A stretch of DNA of 64,000 nt from JAOAPY01 sp038237475 (GTDB taxonomy: Bacteria > Acidobacteriota > Blastocatellia > Pyrinomonadales > Pyrinomonadaceae). How positions within the stretch are numbered: position 1 is the stretch's first letter; every line of letters starts with the position of its first letter. The stretch is from contig JBBRYS010000014.1 in NCBI GenBank assembly GCA_038237475.1, positions 1 to 64,000 of the forward strand. Reading direction: 5' to 3'. Below are positions 34,173 through 43,111 of the stretch, one piece after another. The notes under the pieces are model-generated. The model had not been told where the DNA came from. It saw nothing but the letters and a program-made list of their open reading frames with translations, and ran no database searches. Both the position numbers and the translations under genes were made by a program.

Positions 34173-34745
34173 ATGTCAGCAGTAGCAACCGCAGTATCAA
34201 CAGAAAGAGCGATGGTGGGCCAGCCCGCGCCGGATTTCGATATGGCCTCAACCAAGAACATTGAGAAGCTGAACGAGAACGTTAAGCTTGCCGATTATCG
34301 TGGCAAGTGGGTCGTGCTTCTTTTCTATCCGCTCGATTTCACCTTCGTTTGTCCGACGGAACTGACCGCGTTCAGTGATCGTTACGACGATTTCCAGGCC
34401 ATCGGTGCAGATATTATCGGTGCCTCGACCGATTCGGCCTTTTCCCATCGCGCCTGGATCAATACTCCGCGCGACAAGGGCGGCGTGGAAGGTCTGAAAT
34501 ATCCTTTGGCGGCCGATTCGACGAAGACTGTCGCACGGGACTATGGTGTTTTGATCGAAGGCAAGGGCATAGCTTTGCGCGGCCTCTTCGTGATCGATCC
34601 AGAAGGCGTCCTGCGCTACAAGGTGGTCCATGATCTCAACATTGGTCGTTCGGTTGAGGAAACCCTGCGCGTGATTCAGGCGCTGCAGACTGGCGGCTTG
34701 TGCCAGGCTGAATGGAAACCAGGTCAGCAGACGCTCAAGGTCTGA
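34173..34745 (+). CDS. Typical 2-Cys peroxiredoxin (AhpC/Prx1 family)
   Basis: A 190-residue cytoplasmic peroxidase that reduces H2O2 and organic peroxides. Peroxidatic Cys60 lies in DFTFVCPTE and resolving Cys177 in GGLCQAEW, the Prx1/AhpC pattern; 'YPLDFTFVCPTEL' is exact. ACAGGAGG is 7 nt before the ATG. It lies 70 nt after perR and is probably under the same control. No ahpF is nearby; the thioredoxin-fold protein downstream could be its reductant. Confidence 0.95.
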   Translation: MSAVATAVSTERAMVGQPAPDFDMASTKNIEKLNENVKLADYRGKWVVLLFYPLDFTFVCPTELTAFSDRYDDFQAIGADIIGASTDSAFSHRAWINTPRDKGGVEGLKYPLAADSTKTVARDYGVLIEGKGIALRGLFVIDPEGVLRYKVVHDLNIGRSVEETLRVIQALQTGGLCQAEWKPGQQTLKV

Positions 34746-34765
34746 GCAAACCCTTTTCAAGCTTT

Positions 34766-34798
34766 GCGCCTGTGCGGGAAAGTCTCCCGCTCAGGCGC
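34766..34798 (+). terminator. Strong GC hairpin after the peroxiredoxin gene
   Basis: GCGCCTGTGCGGGA pairs with TCCCGCTCAGGCGC, 13 pairs with one T-T mismatch and a 5-nt loop, 20 nt after the stop. There is no T run, so it could be a processing or attenuation hairpin within the operon. Confidence 0.5.
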
Positions 34799-34845
34799 GA
34801 AGTGCCTAAAGGACGAATGAAATCGGCAGAGATTGGAAGAACATT

Positions 34846-35334
34846 ATGGCGATGAGAATTGGAACGGAGTTGCCCTCGCTCGAGGGTGCGACCGAATGGT
34901 CTGGAGGCACGCAGGCGCACGCAGAAGCGCTTGCCAGGGAAGGCCCGACGCTGGTGCATTTTTGGTCGGTGAGCTGCGGTATGTGCAAAGAAAATTTGCC
35001 CCGGGTGGCTGCCTGGCGTGAAGAGCGCAAGGCGGAGGGCCTGCGCGTGATCGCAGTTCATATGCCGCGCTACGAAGCAGACACCGATGTCGAGGCAGTG
35101 CGCGACGCGGTTAGTAAATATCAAATCACTGAACCGTGCGCAGTCGACAACGAACACAAGTTGCGCGATGCATTTAAAAACGATCAGGGATATGTCCCCG
35201 CCTATTACCTTTTCGACGGGGAAGGAAAGCTGAAAAGTTTCGCCGCGGGTGAGCGCGGCCTGGATATGCTGTCCGCTGCAGTCGATCGAGTATTGGCCCA
35301 GCAGAAGTCGGAAGTGGGGACTACATCGGGTTGA
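34846..35334 (+). CDS. Thioredoxin-fold (TlpA-like) protein
   Basis: 162 residues with the thioredoxin fold and a CGMC redox motif (Cys44, Cys47) in SCGMCKENLPRV, no signal peptide, so a cytoplasmic dithiol/disulfide protein. 'LVHFWSVSCGMCKENLPRV' is the TlpA/ResA core and 'YVPAYYLFDGEGKLK' carries the cis-proline. It is 100 nt after the peroxiredoxin, which suggests it may recycle that enzyme. A canonical WCGPC is replaced by SCGMC. Confidence 0.82.
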   Translation: MAMRIGTELPSLEGATEWSGGTQAHAEALAREGPTLVHFWSVSCGMCKENLPRVAAWREERKAEGLRVIAVHMPRYEADTDVEAVRDAVSKYQITEPCAVDNEHKLRDAFKNDQGYVPAYYLFDGEGKLKSFAAGERGLDMLSAAVDRVLAQQKSEVGTTSG

Positions 35335-35399
35335 GTTTCGGAAGGTAGCGTGACTCAAGTCGCAACACTCTGGCGGCACGCTTTTGTCTACTTTTCCGC

Positions 35400-35433
35400 G
35401 GCGATCCGTCCTTTACGTGGATGACGGATCGCC
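35400..35433 (+). terminator. Hairpin after the thioredoxin-fold gene
   Basis: GGCGATCCGTC pairs perfectly with GACGGATCGCC around a 12-nt loop, 66 nt past the stop. No T run follows, so the terminator call is moderate. Confidence 0.5.
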
Positions 35434-35500
35434 TGCCGGAAGCCTCTTCATTTCTCGCCACAGACTACACCAATGACGACAGTTCATTGATATTCCCTTC

Positions 35501-36088
35501 CTATTCATTGCAGGCGCTACATGGGTCTGAAAGGGTGATCATCAGATCGCCACTGAGCGTCGTCTTTGATGTTTTTTCATCGACAAAGACCCTGCCGACA
35601 AATGTCGCGGAGCCAGTGCGGCCCTCGAATTTTTCGGTGCCCCCGGCAACATCCAGTTCGAGGAAAATTTGAGCTGAGGTTGGATCGTCCCAGTTGATTG
35701 TACCCTTGGTGATAGTGCCGTAAAGCGATCCGACGTATTCGCTGGTGCTTTCGTTCTTATAGTAGACGGGCAGCGTCCATGAACCAGACTTTATCGTATT
35801 CTCCACCCCGGGCTTCAACTCGCGCGGGGTCAAGTTCAAGGACAAAGTCAGCGATCCTGGATAAGCACCGGAAGTCTGGCCCAGGAAGGTGTAACCGAAT
35901 GCGGCTTCTTCCTTGTCCATGTCGAAGCCAGGCATGCCATCGGCACTTTTGACACCCTCGAAGTGCGTGCTTTCGATTGGTAGCGGTCGGAAAGACTGCT
36001 CTTTCGAGGGACGTTGAGCGTTAGTAATGGACAGGCCTGCCAACAGCACGAACGCTGCGGCGGATAGAATGAGTTTGCTTGTTTTCAT
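35501..36088 (-). CDS. Secreted beta-rich protein of unknown function
   Basis: A 195-residue product with a signal peptide (MKTSKLILSAAAFVLLAGLSITNA). The mature chain is rich in beta strands: repeated segments such as 'SLTLSLNLTPRELKPGVENTIKSGSW', 'STSEYVGSLYGTITKGTINWDD' and 'TGSATFVGRVFVDE'. It ends with CSACNE, two cysteines near the C-terminus. I see no recognised family. GGGAGGG 9 nt before ATG 36088 supports the start. Confidence 0.75.
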   Translation of the reverse strand: MKTSKLILSAAAFVLLAGLSITNAQRPSKEQSFRPLPIESTHFEGVKSADGMPGFDMDKEEAAFGYTFLGQTSGAYPGSLTLSLNLTPRELKPGVENTIKSGSWTLPVYYKNESTSEYVGSLYGTITKGTINWDDPTSAQIFLELDVAGGTEKFEGRTGSATFVGRVFVDEKTSKTTLSGDLMITLSDPCSACNE

Positions 36089-36633
36089 GTCAGTAACCCT
36101 CCCTGGGTCGTTAGAGCCCGAGTTTCGCCTATTGCTCCTGCTGAGCAGAGTTCGAAAACTTGTCGCCTGGCCAATTGGCCAGATTTCTTTTCCGAAGCGC
36201 GGGCGAAATAACTTCAGCGATTTCTGAGCCCCACTTATTAATGAATACGACCGGTCTCCGCGCCGATGGTCACCCTTTTTTGAAATCGAATAGCCGCACT
36301 GTTTTACTGCGAGCGTTGGAACAGTCCCGGTCGTGAGCCAAAAAATACAGGCGCGGGAAAAAATGTTCCCAACGCGACCACTCACTGATGGTGGATATTC
36401 AAGGAGAGAAGGAAAAAGTGTTGAGCTGAGGCTATCTCTTCCGATAGTCTTAGTGCGGCAAGATCGAAATCGAGACGTCATCGCTGTAACGATTACCGCC
36501 GGCAGTTTTTCCTGCCAACCTCGCGCTCGGCGTCTGACGCCCCTGTTTCACAAGCTGCAACGAGACTGCCTTTGGTTCATTGGCCGGATGCTGCACTTTG
36601 GAACCTTCGCTCCCAACTGTATGATTGAGGCGC
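36089..36633. other. Intergenic region, no supported gene
   Basis: The 545 bases between the divergent secreted-protein gene and moaA contain only short frames without ribosome sites or family resemblance. Both promoters should lie here. I see no riboswitch signature such as the moco motif and no dispersed repeat. Confidence 0.6.
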
Positions 36634-37635
36634 ATGACTGGCATCCTCAAGGATTCATATAGCCGTTCGATACGCGATCTCCGCGTCTCGCTGACGGACC
36701 GCTGCAATTTTCGCTGTTTTTATTGCCTGCCGCATGGCGAGCCGCCGATTGCACCAAAAGACCAGATGCTTTCCTACGAAGAGATTGAATACGTTTGCGG
36801 GATCTTCGTGGAGTTGGGAATTGAGAAGCTGAGGCTGACCGGCGGCGAGCCGATGATGCGCCGCGACATTGAAACAATCATCGAGAAACTTGCTCGTCTT
36901 AAGTCTGCCGGTCTGCATGATCTGGCCTTGACGACCAACGGTTATTTTCTTCCCGATCGCGCCGCGGGTTTGAAGTCGGCTGGTCTGGATCGCATCACCA
37001 TCAGCCTCGACAGTCTGAAGCGCGACACCTTCAAGCGGATGACTGGGGTGGACGTGTTGGATCGAGTGCTGGCAGGCATCGCGGCCGCAAAGGAAGCCAA
37101 GCTCGAACCCATCAAGATCAACGCCGTCATCGTCCGCGGTCACAATGAAGACGAAGTCTCTGACTTTGCGGCTTTTGCTCGCGAGCACGACGTCAAGATG
37201 CGCTTCATTGAATTTATGCCGCTTGATTCCGGTCACGACTGGTCGCGTGATGACGTCGTATCCGGCAGAGAAATTCGCGAGCGCATTGAGGCGCGTTTCC
37301 CGCTGACTCCACTCGTGGTGGAGCGCGGTTCTGAGACGTCGACGCGTTACCTTTTCGCTGATGGCGCCCCGGGTGAGATTGGCATCATCGCGCCGGTCAC
37401 GGAAGCTTTCTGCGGCGCTTGTTCGCGCATACGACTGACCGCCGACGGCCAAATCCGCACCTGCCTTTTTTCCACAGTCGAGCACTCTTTGCGCGATGTC
37501 ATACGCAATGGCGCCACGCGCGGCGAGGTCATCGAATACATCCAGGGCGTGGTCATGAAAAAAGAACCGCGCCACTACATCAACGATCCCGAGTTCGTCG
37601 TCCCGTCCCGCACCATGAGCTTTATCGGGGGCTAA
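36634..37635 (+). CDS. moaA: GTP 3',8-cyclase, molybdenum cofactor biosynthesis
   Basis: A 333-residue radical-SAM enzyme for the first step of molybdopterin synthesis. The SAM cluster is Cys24, Cys28, Cys31 (CNFRCFYC). The second cluster has CGACSR and the later Cys in RTCLF. The conserved C-terminal Gly-Gly (SFIGG) ends the protein. ATG at 36634 is chosen over a TTG 3 codons upstream. No other mo-genes are in the window, although ActB is a molybdopterin-type protein that normally carries no cofactor. Confidence 0.94.
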   Translation: MTGILKDSYSRSIRDLRVSLTDRCNFRCFYCLPHGEPPIAPKDQMLSYEEIEYVCGIFVELGIEKLRLTGGEPMMRRDIETIIEKLARLKSAGLHDLALTTNGYFLPDRAAGLKSAGLDRITISLDSLKRDTFKRMTGVDVLDRVLAGIAAAKEAKLEPIKINAVIVRGHNEDEVSDFAAFAREHDVKMRFIEFMPLDSGHDWSRDDVVSGREIRERIEARFPLTPLVVERGSETSTRYLFADGAPGEIGIIAPVTEAFCGACSRIRLTADGQIRTCLFSTVEHSLRDVIRNGATRGEVIEYIQGVVMKKEPRHYINDPEFVVPSRTMSFIGG

Positions 37636-37773
37636 GGTTTTGTCTTGCCGCCGTTCACGCTTCTGATAAACTGCGCCCGACTCTGGTGATTCCCCGGACT
37701 CATTAACTCTAAGAATCGTCACCCCTATGTAACTTTCGATCTCTTGTCGTACGTACCTTTACGGAGGTCCTTC

Positions 37774-40725
37774 ATGCGTAGGCAACTATTCCTCAGTCTG
37801 ATCGGTCTGTTTGTCCTGATATACGCGCTGTCTCCCGTAAGCGCACAGGAATGCGTTCCTCCAGCACTCAGTGTCAGTGCTAAAGCTTCAAATATCTTTT
37901 CTCCGGAACAGGAATCGGTACTGGGCGAAATGACTTATCAAAAACTTTCCGGCGATCTCCGTTTTGTTAACGACCCGGAGCTGGTTGCGTACATAAACCG
38001 GATCGGCGAGAGACTGATTAGGCATCTCCCTGCCACGGGTCTGAAAATTCAAATCTTCATCATTGATATTCCCGAAGCGAACGCATTCGATGTTCCCGGT
38101 GGCTATATTTTTGTATCCCGAAAATTGATCGGCTTTGCGAAAAGCGAGGATGAACTCGCAGCGGTGCTCGCTCACGAAATGGGACACGCAGTCGTGCGAC
38201 ACGGTGCTATCGACTTCACCCAGCGATTAAAGAAAGTGCTGAACGTCACCCAGGTCGGGGATCGCAAGGACATTTCCGATAAATTCAACCTGCTGATCGA
38301 GCGCCGGCGCACTAAGGAGTCGTCACACTCAGAAGAACAGTCCGAGCAGTTGGAAGCGGATCGCATCGGACTGTTCGCGGCCATCGCCGCCGGTTATGAC
38401 CCCAACGCCTTCGCAGAATTTTTCGGACGGCTGGTTGAGACGAAAGCTAAGGGTGGAAACTGGTTTAGTGACTTCTTTTCCAAACCCAAGCCCGAAGAAA
38501 AGCGTTTGCGTGAAATGATAAAGCTCAGCGACCAGATGCCTGCCAAGTGCCGGGAAATTCATGCCGCTAATGACGTGCCTGAATTCCTTAAGTGGCAGGC
38601 CGAAGTGGTTTCCTACCGGGACAAGAACAAGAAAGAAGAACTTCCGGGCCTGCTGTGGAAACGCGAATTAGCGCCAAAACTGAGAAGTGATATCTCGCAC
38701 TTCGCATTTAGTCCTGATGGCAAGTATTTCCTGGCCCAGGACGACTTCGCCATCACAGTTATCAAACGTGACCCTCTCGGAGTGGCGTTCCAGATCACGG
38801 CGCCGGCTGCAGACGATGCGAATTTTACCCCGGACGGTCAGTTCGTGGTTTTCGGCACTGACAACCTGCGCTTCGAAAAATGGAGTGTAGCTGAACAAAA
38901 GCCCGTTCAGTTGCGCGAGCTGGTAGTCAGGAGAGACTGTTGGCAGCATCAATTTTCTCCCGACGGCAACTATCTGGTCTGTTTTGACTACGGCTTGAAC
39001 CTGAACATCTTCGACACTCAGAACGCCCGGAAAGTTTTTGAAAAGAAAGAGTTTTATCGGCTGACTTTCTACGAGCTTCTGAGTTGGGTTTTGGTGGGAG
39101 CCAGGGGAGCGGACAGTGATCGGAACAAGTTTTTCAACATAGAGTTTTCACCGGATGCCCACCTTGTCGCCGTGGCGCGCACGAACAGGTTTCGGTTTTC
39201 ATTTCGCTTTAACGGTCTCATTGCTGATGAATCCGATGACACAGTTTTAGCGCTCGATCTGGGAACGATGAAACCGATTAGAACTGGAGTCGATTTCAAG
39301 CGAGCGACCCGTCGTCCATTCTTATTTCTGGATAGCAACCGGATCATAGGCATGCCTTCGAACAGTAATCAAGACTCCGGCATTTTTTCCTTTCCGGAGG
39401 GTAAACGGCTGGCGCGCTTTCAATTCGGAGCTTTGGAACTGAAACGGACGCAGAATCCCAGTTACGTCATAGTGAAACCGGTTTCCAACGCAACCATGGG
39501 CGTGTTTGATATCGATAAGAGCTTGCTGGTTACCGGCGCTAACAAAGTGGATGCGGACATGTGGGGAAGCCTGATGGTTTATGAATCGGTGTCCGGGAAG
39601 GTCCTCGTATCCGAAGCGAAATACGACGAAGCAACTAAGCTACTCCAGGCTAAGTCGCTGGGTACGGTTGATATTCCCGTGGCCGCTATCGGGCAACTCT
39701 ACGCCGCGAATCTGTCGGACAACCTTGAATGGCTCGCTGTTTCGACCAGGACGCGTGGTGCAGTTTGGAATTTAACTTCGGGAGAAAGGAAACTGTTTGT
39801 GCGAGGCTTTAGAGGTTCAGTCGTTGCGAACGATGGCAGCGCTGTCGGTGAATTTCCCAAACAGGAACCTGTCAATCATAGCCTGGCGTTGCTTAACCCG
39901 AACACAGGCGTCGTACAAGTCATCAGAGATCTTCCCGAGTTCGGCGCAAAGCAGTACGGGCGCCTGCTGCTGATTCGTCGCAGCCTTAAAGAGCCAAAAA
40001 AGAGCAACTCTGAAAAAGACAAGAAAGATGCTGAGAAAGAAAAGAACGGACCACCCTCCGATGCTGAGCCGACCGGTTCGCTTCAGCGTAACGTTCATTT
40101 CGAGTTGAAAGACATTCTCACCGACAAAATTGTTTGGTCGCGCGACTTTCCCAAGGAGTCTCCAGGTTTCTTTTTCGATGCTTATTCGGGACGGTTGATA
40201 TTTTACTGGACACTGGGAAGCGACGTAGGCAAAGCGCGACTCGGGGAAGATTCGACCATTGCCGCTCGCGCCAAGCAGTTGGGTAATAAAGAAGACGATT
40301 ACCTGCTTGAAGTTATCGACGCGTTCGCCGGTAGGACTTTGGGCACGGTCTTGATTGAAACGGGAAAAGGCTCGTTTGATATTAAGACAGGAGCTTCCGA
40401 AAAAAATTGGCTGGTATTAACCGACTCGCAAAACCGTGTGCTGGTTTACTCGATTTCCGACGGCACCTTGATTCATCGGTTCTTTGGCTCCGAGGCCGCA
40501 ATCAATCCGGCCCGGAACTTAATCATCGTGCAAAATTTGCCCGGCGAACTGACCTGCTATGAATTGACTAACGGTGACAGTCAGGCGCGGCTGATATTCG
40601 GGACCAGCGCAGCTTTTGCGAGGTTCAGCTCCGACGGCAAGCGGCTCTTCGTCCTGAGCGGAGATCAGACGGCTTATACGTTCGATGTTGACAAGTTGCT
40701 TGCCAGGACTACGGTCCCGCAGTGA
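37774..40725 (+). CDS. M48-family metalloprotease fused to a long propeller-like region
   Basis: The 983-residue secreted protein has a signal peptide (residues 1-24, ending SPVSAQ). The M48 domain (about 35-260) has zinc motif HEMGH (His134, His138, Glu135) and third ligand Glu194 in LEADRIGL. From about 300 to the end are WD40/PD40-like repeats ('FAFSPDGKYFLAQDD', 'TPDGQFVVFGTD', 'HQFSPDGNYLVCFD', 'FSSDGKRLFVLSG'), broken by a Lys/Glu-rich linker near residue 755. ACGGAGGT 6 nt before ATG fixes the start. Probably a periplasmic quality-control protease with a binding platform. Confidence 0.85.
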   Translation: MRRQLFLSLIGLFVLIYALSPVSAQECVPPALSVSAKASNIFSPEQESVLGEMTYQKLSGDLRFVNDPELVAYINRIGERLIRHLPATGLKIQIFIIDIPEANAFDVPGGYIFVSRKLIGFAKSEDELAAVLAHEMGHAVVRHGAIDFTQRLKKVLNVTQVGDRKDISDKFNLLIERRRTKESSHSEEQSEQLEADRIGLFAAIAAGYDPNAFAEFFGRLVETKAKGGNWFSDFFSKPKPEEKRLREMIKLSDQMPAKCREIHAANDVPEFLKWQAEVVSYRDKNKKEELPGLLWKRELAPKLRSDISHFAFSPDGKYFLAQDDFAITVIKRDPLGVAFQITAPAADDANFTPDGQFVVFGTDNLRFEKWSVAEQKPVQLRELVVRRDCWQHQFSPDGNYLVCFDYGLNLNIFDTQNARKVFEKKEFYRLTFYELLSWVLVGARGADSDRNKFFNIEFSPDAHLVAVARTNRFRFSFRFNGLIADESDDTVLALDLGTMKPIRTGVDFKRATRRPFLFLDSNRIIGMPSNSNQDSGIFSFPEGKRLARFQFGALELKRTQNPSYVIVKPVSNATMGVFDIDKSLLVTGANKVDADMWGSLMVYESVSGKVLVSEAKYDEATKLLQAKSLGTVDIPVAAIGQLYAANLSDNLEWLAVSTRTRGAVWNLTSGERKLFVRGFRGSVVANDGSAVGEFPKQEPVNHSLALLNPNTGVVQVIRDLPEFGAKQYGRLLLIRRSLKEPKKSNSEKDKKDAEKEKNGPPSDAEPTGSLQRNVHFELKDILTDKIVWSRDFPKESPGFFFDAYSGRLIFYWTLGSDVGKARLGEDSTIAARAKQLGNKEDDYLLEVIDAFAGRTLGTVLIETGKGSFDIKTGASEKNWLVLTDSQNRVLVYSISDGTLIHRFFGSEAAINPARNLIIVQNLPGELTCYELTNGDSQARLIFGTSAAFARFSSDGKRLFVLSGDQTAYTFDVDKLLARTTVPQ

Positions 40726-40846
40726 CTTTGGATCGTCGCGGCAGTAGTTTTACGCAGTCCGTAATGCGCCGCACGTCGGGCCTCGCATCTCCCTCCTCAA
40801 ATTTGGAAGAACAAAAGAGGCGAGCGGCCGTGCCATGATCACAGAC

Positions 40847-42508
40847 TCAGGGGCGCGGTTTGCGCCGAGTCCTCTGTGGTTTCCTGACCGGCTTCACTTC
40901 GGATTGCGGCGTGCTGGTGGCTTCAGCCGGCGGGCGTGGCGGCATTGTCTCTTTGGTGTAACGAGGCAGCAGGTCATCGCGCATTGCCAATTGGTAGACT
41001 GACCAGGCCACAGTCACCGCGTCTTTCTTGACGTCGTCTTCCAGAATTCGCTCGTAAGTGTCGAGATTGGTGTGCCAGGTGTTGCTTTGATATTCGATTG
41101 GGTCCTGGCCCATGCCAATGCCGGGCAGACCAGCCTGGCTGAACGAAGTATTATCTGAGCCTCCGAGATTGCGGCTGCGACTGGTCACTGCTCCTGCCAC
41201 GCCATCCTCTTTTAGTGGTTTCAGTATGTCGCGCATGATGCCGGCCGCTTCTGATGGTCCAAAGACACTGGCGCCGCGAACTCGTCCCGTTCCTGAATCG
41301 ATGTTGAAGTAGCCGCCGAATTTTTGAAAATCCGGTTTCGGATCTTCAAAACTGCCGAAGTGTTCTTTAACATAGGCCTGTGATCCGAGCAGCCCCTGTT
41401 CTTCGCCGCTCCAGAGAGCGACGCGAATTGTGCGGCGCGGTTTCAATCCCAGAGTTTTCAAAATCCTTGCTGCTTCCATCATGATGGCGCAGCCGATCGC
41501 GTTGTCAGTGGCGCCGGTCGCTGCGTGCCAGGAATCAAGATGGCCGCCGAGCATGATCACTTCGTCGGCTTTGTCCCCACCTGGAATTTCAGCGATTGAA
41601 TTGAAAGATGTTTTGCCTTCCGGGTAAACGTGATTGACGATTTCAAATTCGATCACTACATCCGTACCGTCGGCGAGGATACGCGCAATGCGCCCGTAGT
41701 CTTCATTGCTCATCACGACCGTGGGGAGGACTTCATCAATCTTAAAGGTACGGTTATTGAAAGCCCTTATCTGCCGGAACGGCCGGCCGGCATCGTTGAC
41801 ACGTAACAGCGCCCCGTTTGCTTTTAGAAATTTATCAAGCTGCTCATCTATTTGCCGGTTCGTTAGTGTTTTGGGAGCGTTGGCATCCGGAGTTGGAGTT
41901 GGCGAAGCTCTGGGAAAGGCGAATGGTTTGGCATCGGGGCCGAAACGCTCTGCAACAGTCTTGTCATCGTTTCGTTTAGCCGGCGGATTAAGCTCTACCG
42001 GCACGAATGTTTGCTTGCCGGCCAGGACGAGGCGCCGGCGCACGTGTGTTTTCTCTTTCTCAAAGAATGCAGTCAATTGCTCCTGGGTCGGTTTATCGGG
42101 CACCAGCAGTTGATAGGCATTGGCTCGCACGACGCCGTGCGTGCTCGGTGTCCAGGACAAAACCTCGCAGACGAGTGCGTCCTTGACTGGGGAAATCAGA
42201 TGCGCAGTCAATCTTTCATTGAGCCATCCCGGGTGTCCAAAATCCCAGCTCTCCAAATGGGCATTCTCAAGCCCCCAGGCCTGCATTTGCTTCAAGGTCC
42301 AGTCAGCTGCGTGCTTGTGATTGGGTGAACCCGTGAGCCGCGGGCCGTAGACATCGGCGAGCATATGCATCGTCTTCATGATCTGTGAATGACTGCTCTC
42401 TTCCTGCCGTATTCGTTCGAGCAGGTCTTTGTCATGGCTCTGTGCCGACAACGGAAGAGAGGTGAGCAGGACTATCAGGTAGAGCGCGAGAGAAGAACGA
42501 TTCATCAT
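40847..42508 (-). CDS. Secreted M28-family metallopeptidase
   Basis: A 553-residue aminopeptidase-like enzyme with a signal peptide (MMNRSSLALYLIVLLTSLPLSAQS). The M28 zinc-site motifs are present: MLGGHLDSW, GATDNAIGC, LWSGEEQGLLGS, FNIDSGTG and a late His in 'YQSNTWHTNLD'. A PA-like insert lies between about 130 and 320, with a proline-rich stretch. ATG-ATG at 42508 has GGAG 6 nt upstream; the longer frame runs into a repeat and is not used. It ends in a Lys/Arg-Pro tail. Confidence 0.93.
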   Translation of the reverse strand: MMNRSSLALYLIVLLTSLPLSAQSHDKDLLERIRQEESSHSQIMKTMHMLADVYGPRLTGSPNHKHAADWTLKQMQAWGLENAHLESWDFGHPGWLNERLTAHLISPVKDALVCEVLSWTPSTHGVVRANAYQLLVPDKPTQEQLTAFFEKEKTHVRRRLVLAGKQTFVPVELNPPAKRNDDKTVAERFGPDAKPFAFPRASPTPTPDANAPKTLTNRQIDEQLDKFLKANGALLRVNDAGRPFRQIRAFNNRTFKIDEVLPTVVMSNEDYGRIARILADGTDVVIEFEIVNHVYPEGKTSFNSIAEIPGGDKADEVIMLGGHLDSWHAATGATDNAIGCAIMMEAARILKTLGLKPRRTIRVALWSGEEQGLLGSQAYVKEHFGSFEDPKPDFQKFGGYFNIDSGTGRVRGASVFGPSEAAGIMRDILKPLKEDGVAGAVTSRSRNLGGSDNTSFSQAGLPGIGMGQDPIEYQSNTWHTNLDTYERILEDDVKKDAVTVAWSVYQLAMRDDLLPRYTKETMPPRPPAEATSTPQSEVKPVRKPQRTRRKPRP

Positions 42509-42572
42509 GACTTTCTCCGGAAATGCAGGGCTGATAGCAGGAGCGACGCGAATTCTAACACAAGGTTTGCAG

Positions 42573-42644
42573 GTGTTTAGAGTACCGCCTTCGGCGGGCT
42601 TTTTACGCGGGTGAATAGCCCGCCTAAAGGCGGTACTCTGAACG
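42573..42644. repeat. Dispersed palindromic repeat (second copy of the 208-477 outer arm)
   Basis: GTGTTTAGAGTACCGCCTTC (42573 on) and its inverted partner (42617-42644, ending AGGCGGTACTCTGAACGC) flank a 16-nt spacer. The arm shares the GAGTACCGCCT...GGCGGGC core with the outer repeat at 208-239 and 446-477. It lies between the start of the M28 gene and the TPP riboswitch. Confidence 0.85.
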
Positions 42645-42732
42645 CCGGTTAGCAATCCAGTTCGCCGAATTGCCGGGCCGCAGGTAATTTAGCTTTGAAT
42701 GTTGTAAACTTTGTTCCAGTCAGCTGGAGTTT

Positions 42733-42884
42733 TCGGGGGAGCCGTTGAGCGGCTGAGAGTCCTGACGAATGTTTTTTAAGGAATACGATTGCGGATTTGC
42801 TTTTTTCTTCCGCAACCTGCAATCCACATTCACCAATCAGGAGACCCCTTGAACCTGATACGGTTAGCACCGTCGAAGGGAGAA
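42733..42884 (+). promoter_or_regulatory. TPP riboswitch (THI element) controlling thiC
   Basis: The conserved landmarks are in order: the P2 region around GAGCCGTTGAGCGG, CTGAGA at 42753-42758, an unusually long P3 arm (about 42760-42840), then ACCCCTTGAACCTGAT, GGTTAGCACCGTC and GAAGGGA. It precedes thiC and a terminator, so it would stop thiC transcription when thiamine pyrophosphate is abundant. Confidence 0.92.
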
Positions 42885-42898
42885 ACAGGTACTCGTGG

Positions 42899-42935
42899 CC
42901 GTTCCATCCTTTTGATTTAGGTGGAGCGGTTTTTT
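42899..42935 (+). terminator. Riboswitch expression-platform terminator
   Basis: CCGTTCCATCC and GGTGGAGCGG form a stem (one G-U, one bulge) with a 10-nt loop and a run of six T. It begins 15 nt after the riboswitch and 177 nt before thiC, so the switch probably acts by transcription termination. Confidence 0.8.
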
Positions 42936-43111
42936 CATGAACGCCACATAGTTGAGAGGGGGTTTGAATAGCTGGACAAGGGAGAATTTCAGATCATCGA
43001 AAATCGGGCCAAGGACGAAGGCTGGAGGCGGGGCAGCGTCGGTTGTTTCCTTGCTCTCTTCAATCGTCCCGCTCGATCTGAGTAACAATATACTAAGGCC
43101 AAGGAGTTGCG

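Noticed and set aside
36634..37635. Molybdenum cofactor riboswitch upstream of moaA
   Set aside because: I looked for the conserved moco-RNA motif in 36089-36633 and could not see it.
36655..37722. 355-codon minus-strand frame opposite moaA
   Set aside because: Fully overlaps moaA with all its cluster motifs; the antisense product has no recognisable domain.
42509..42655. N-terminal extension of the M28 peptidase
   Set aside because: It would translate through a palindromic repeat and precede the signal peptide; the ATG-ATG at 42508 has a ribosome site.
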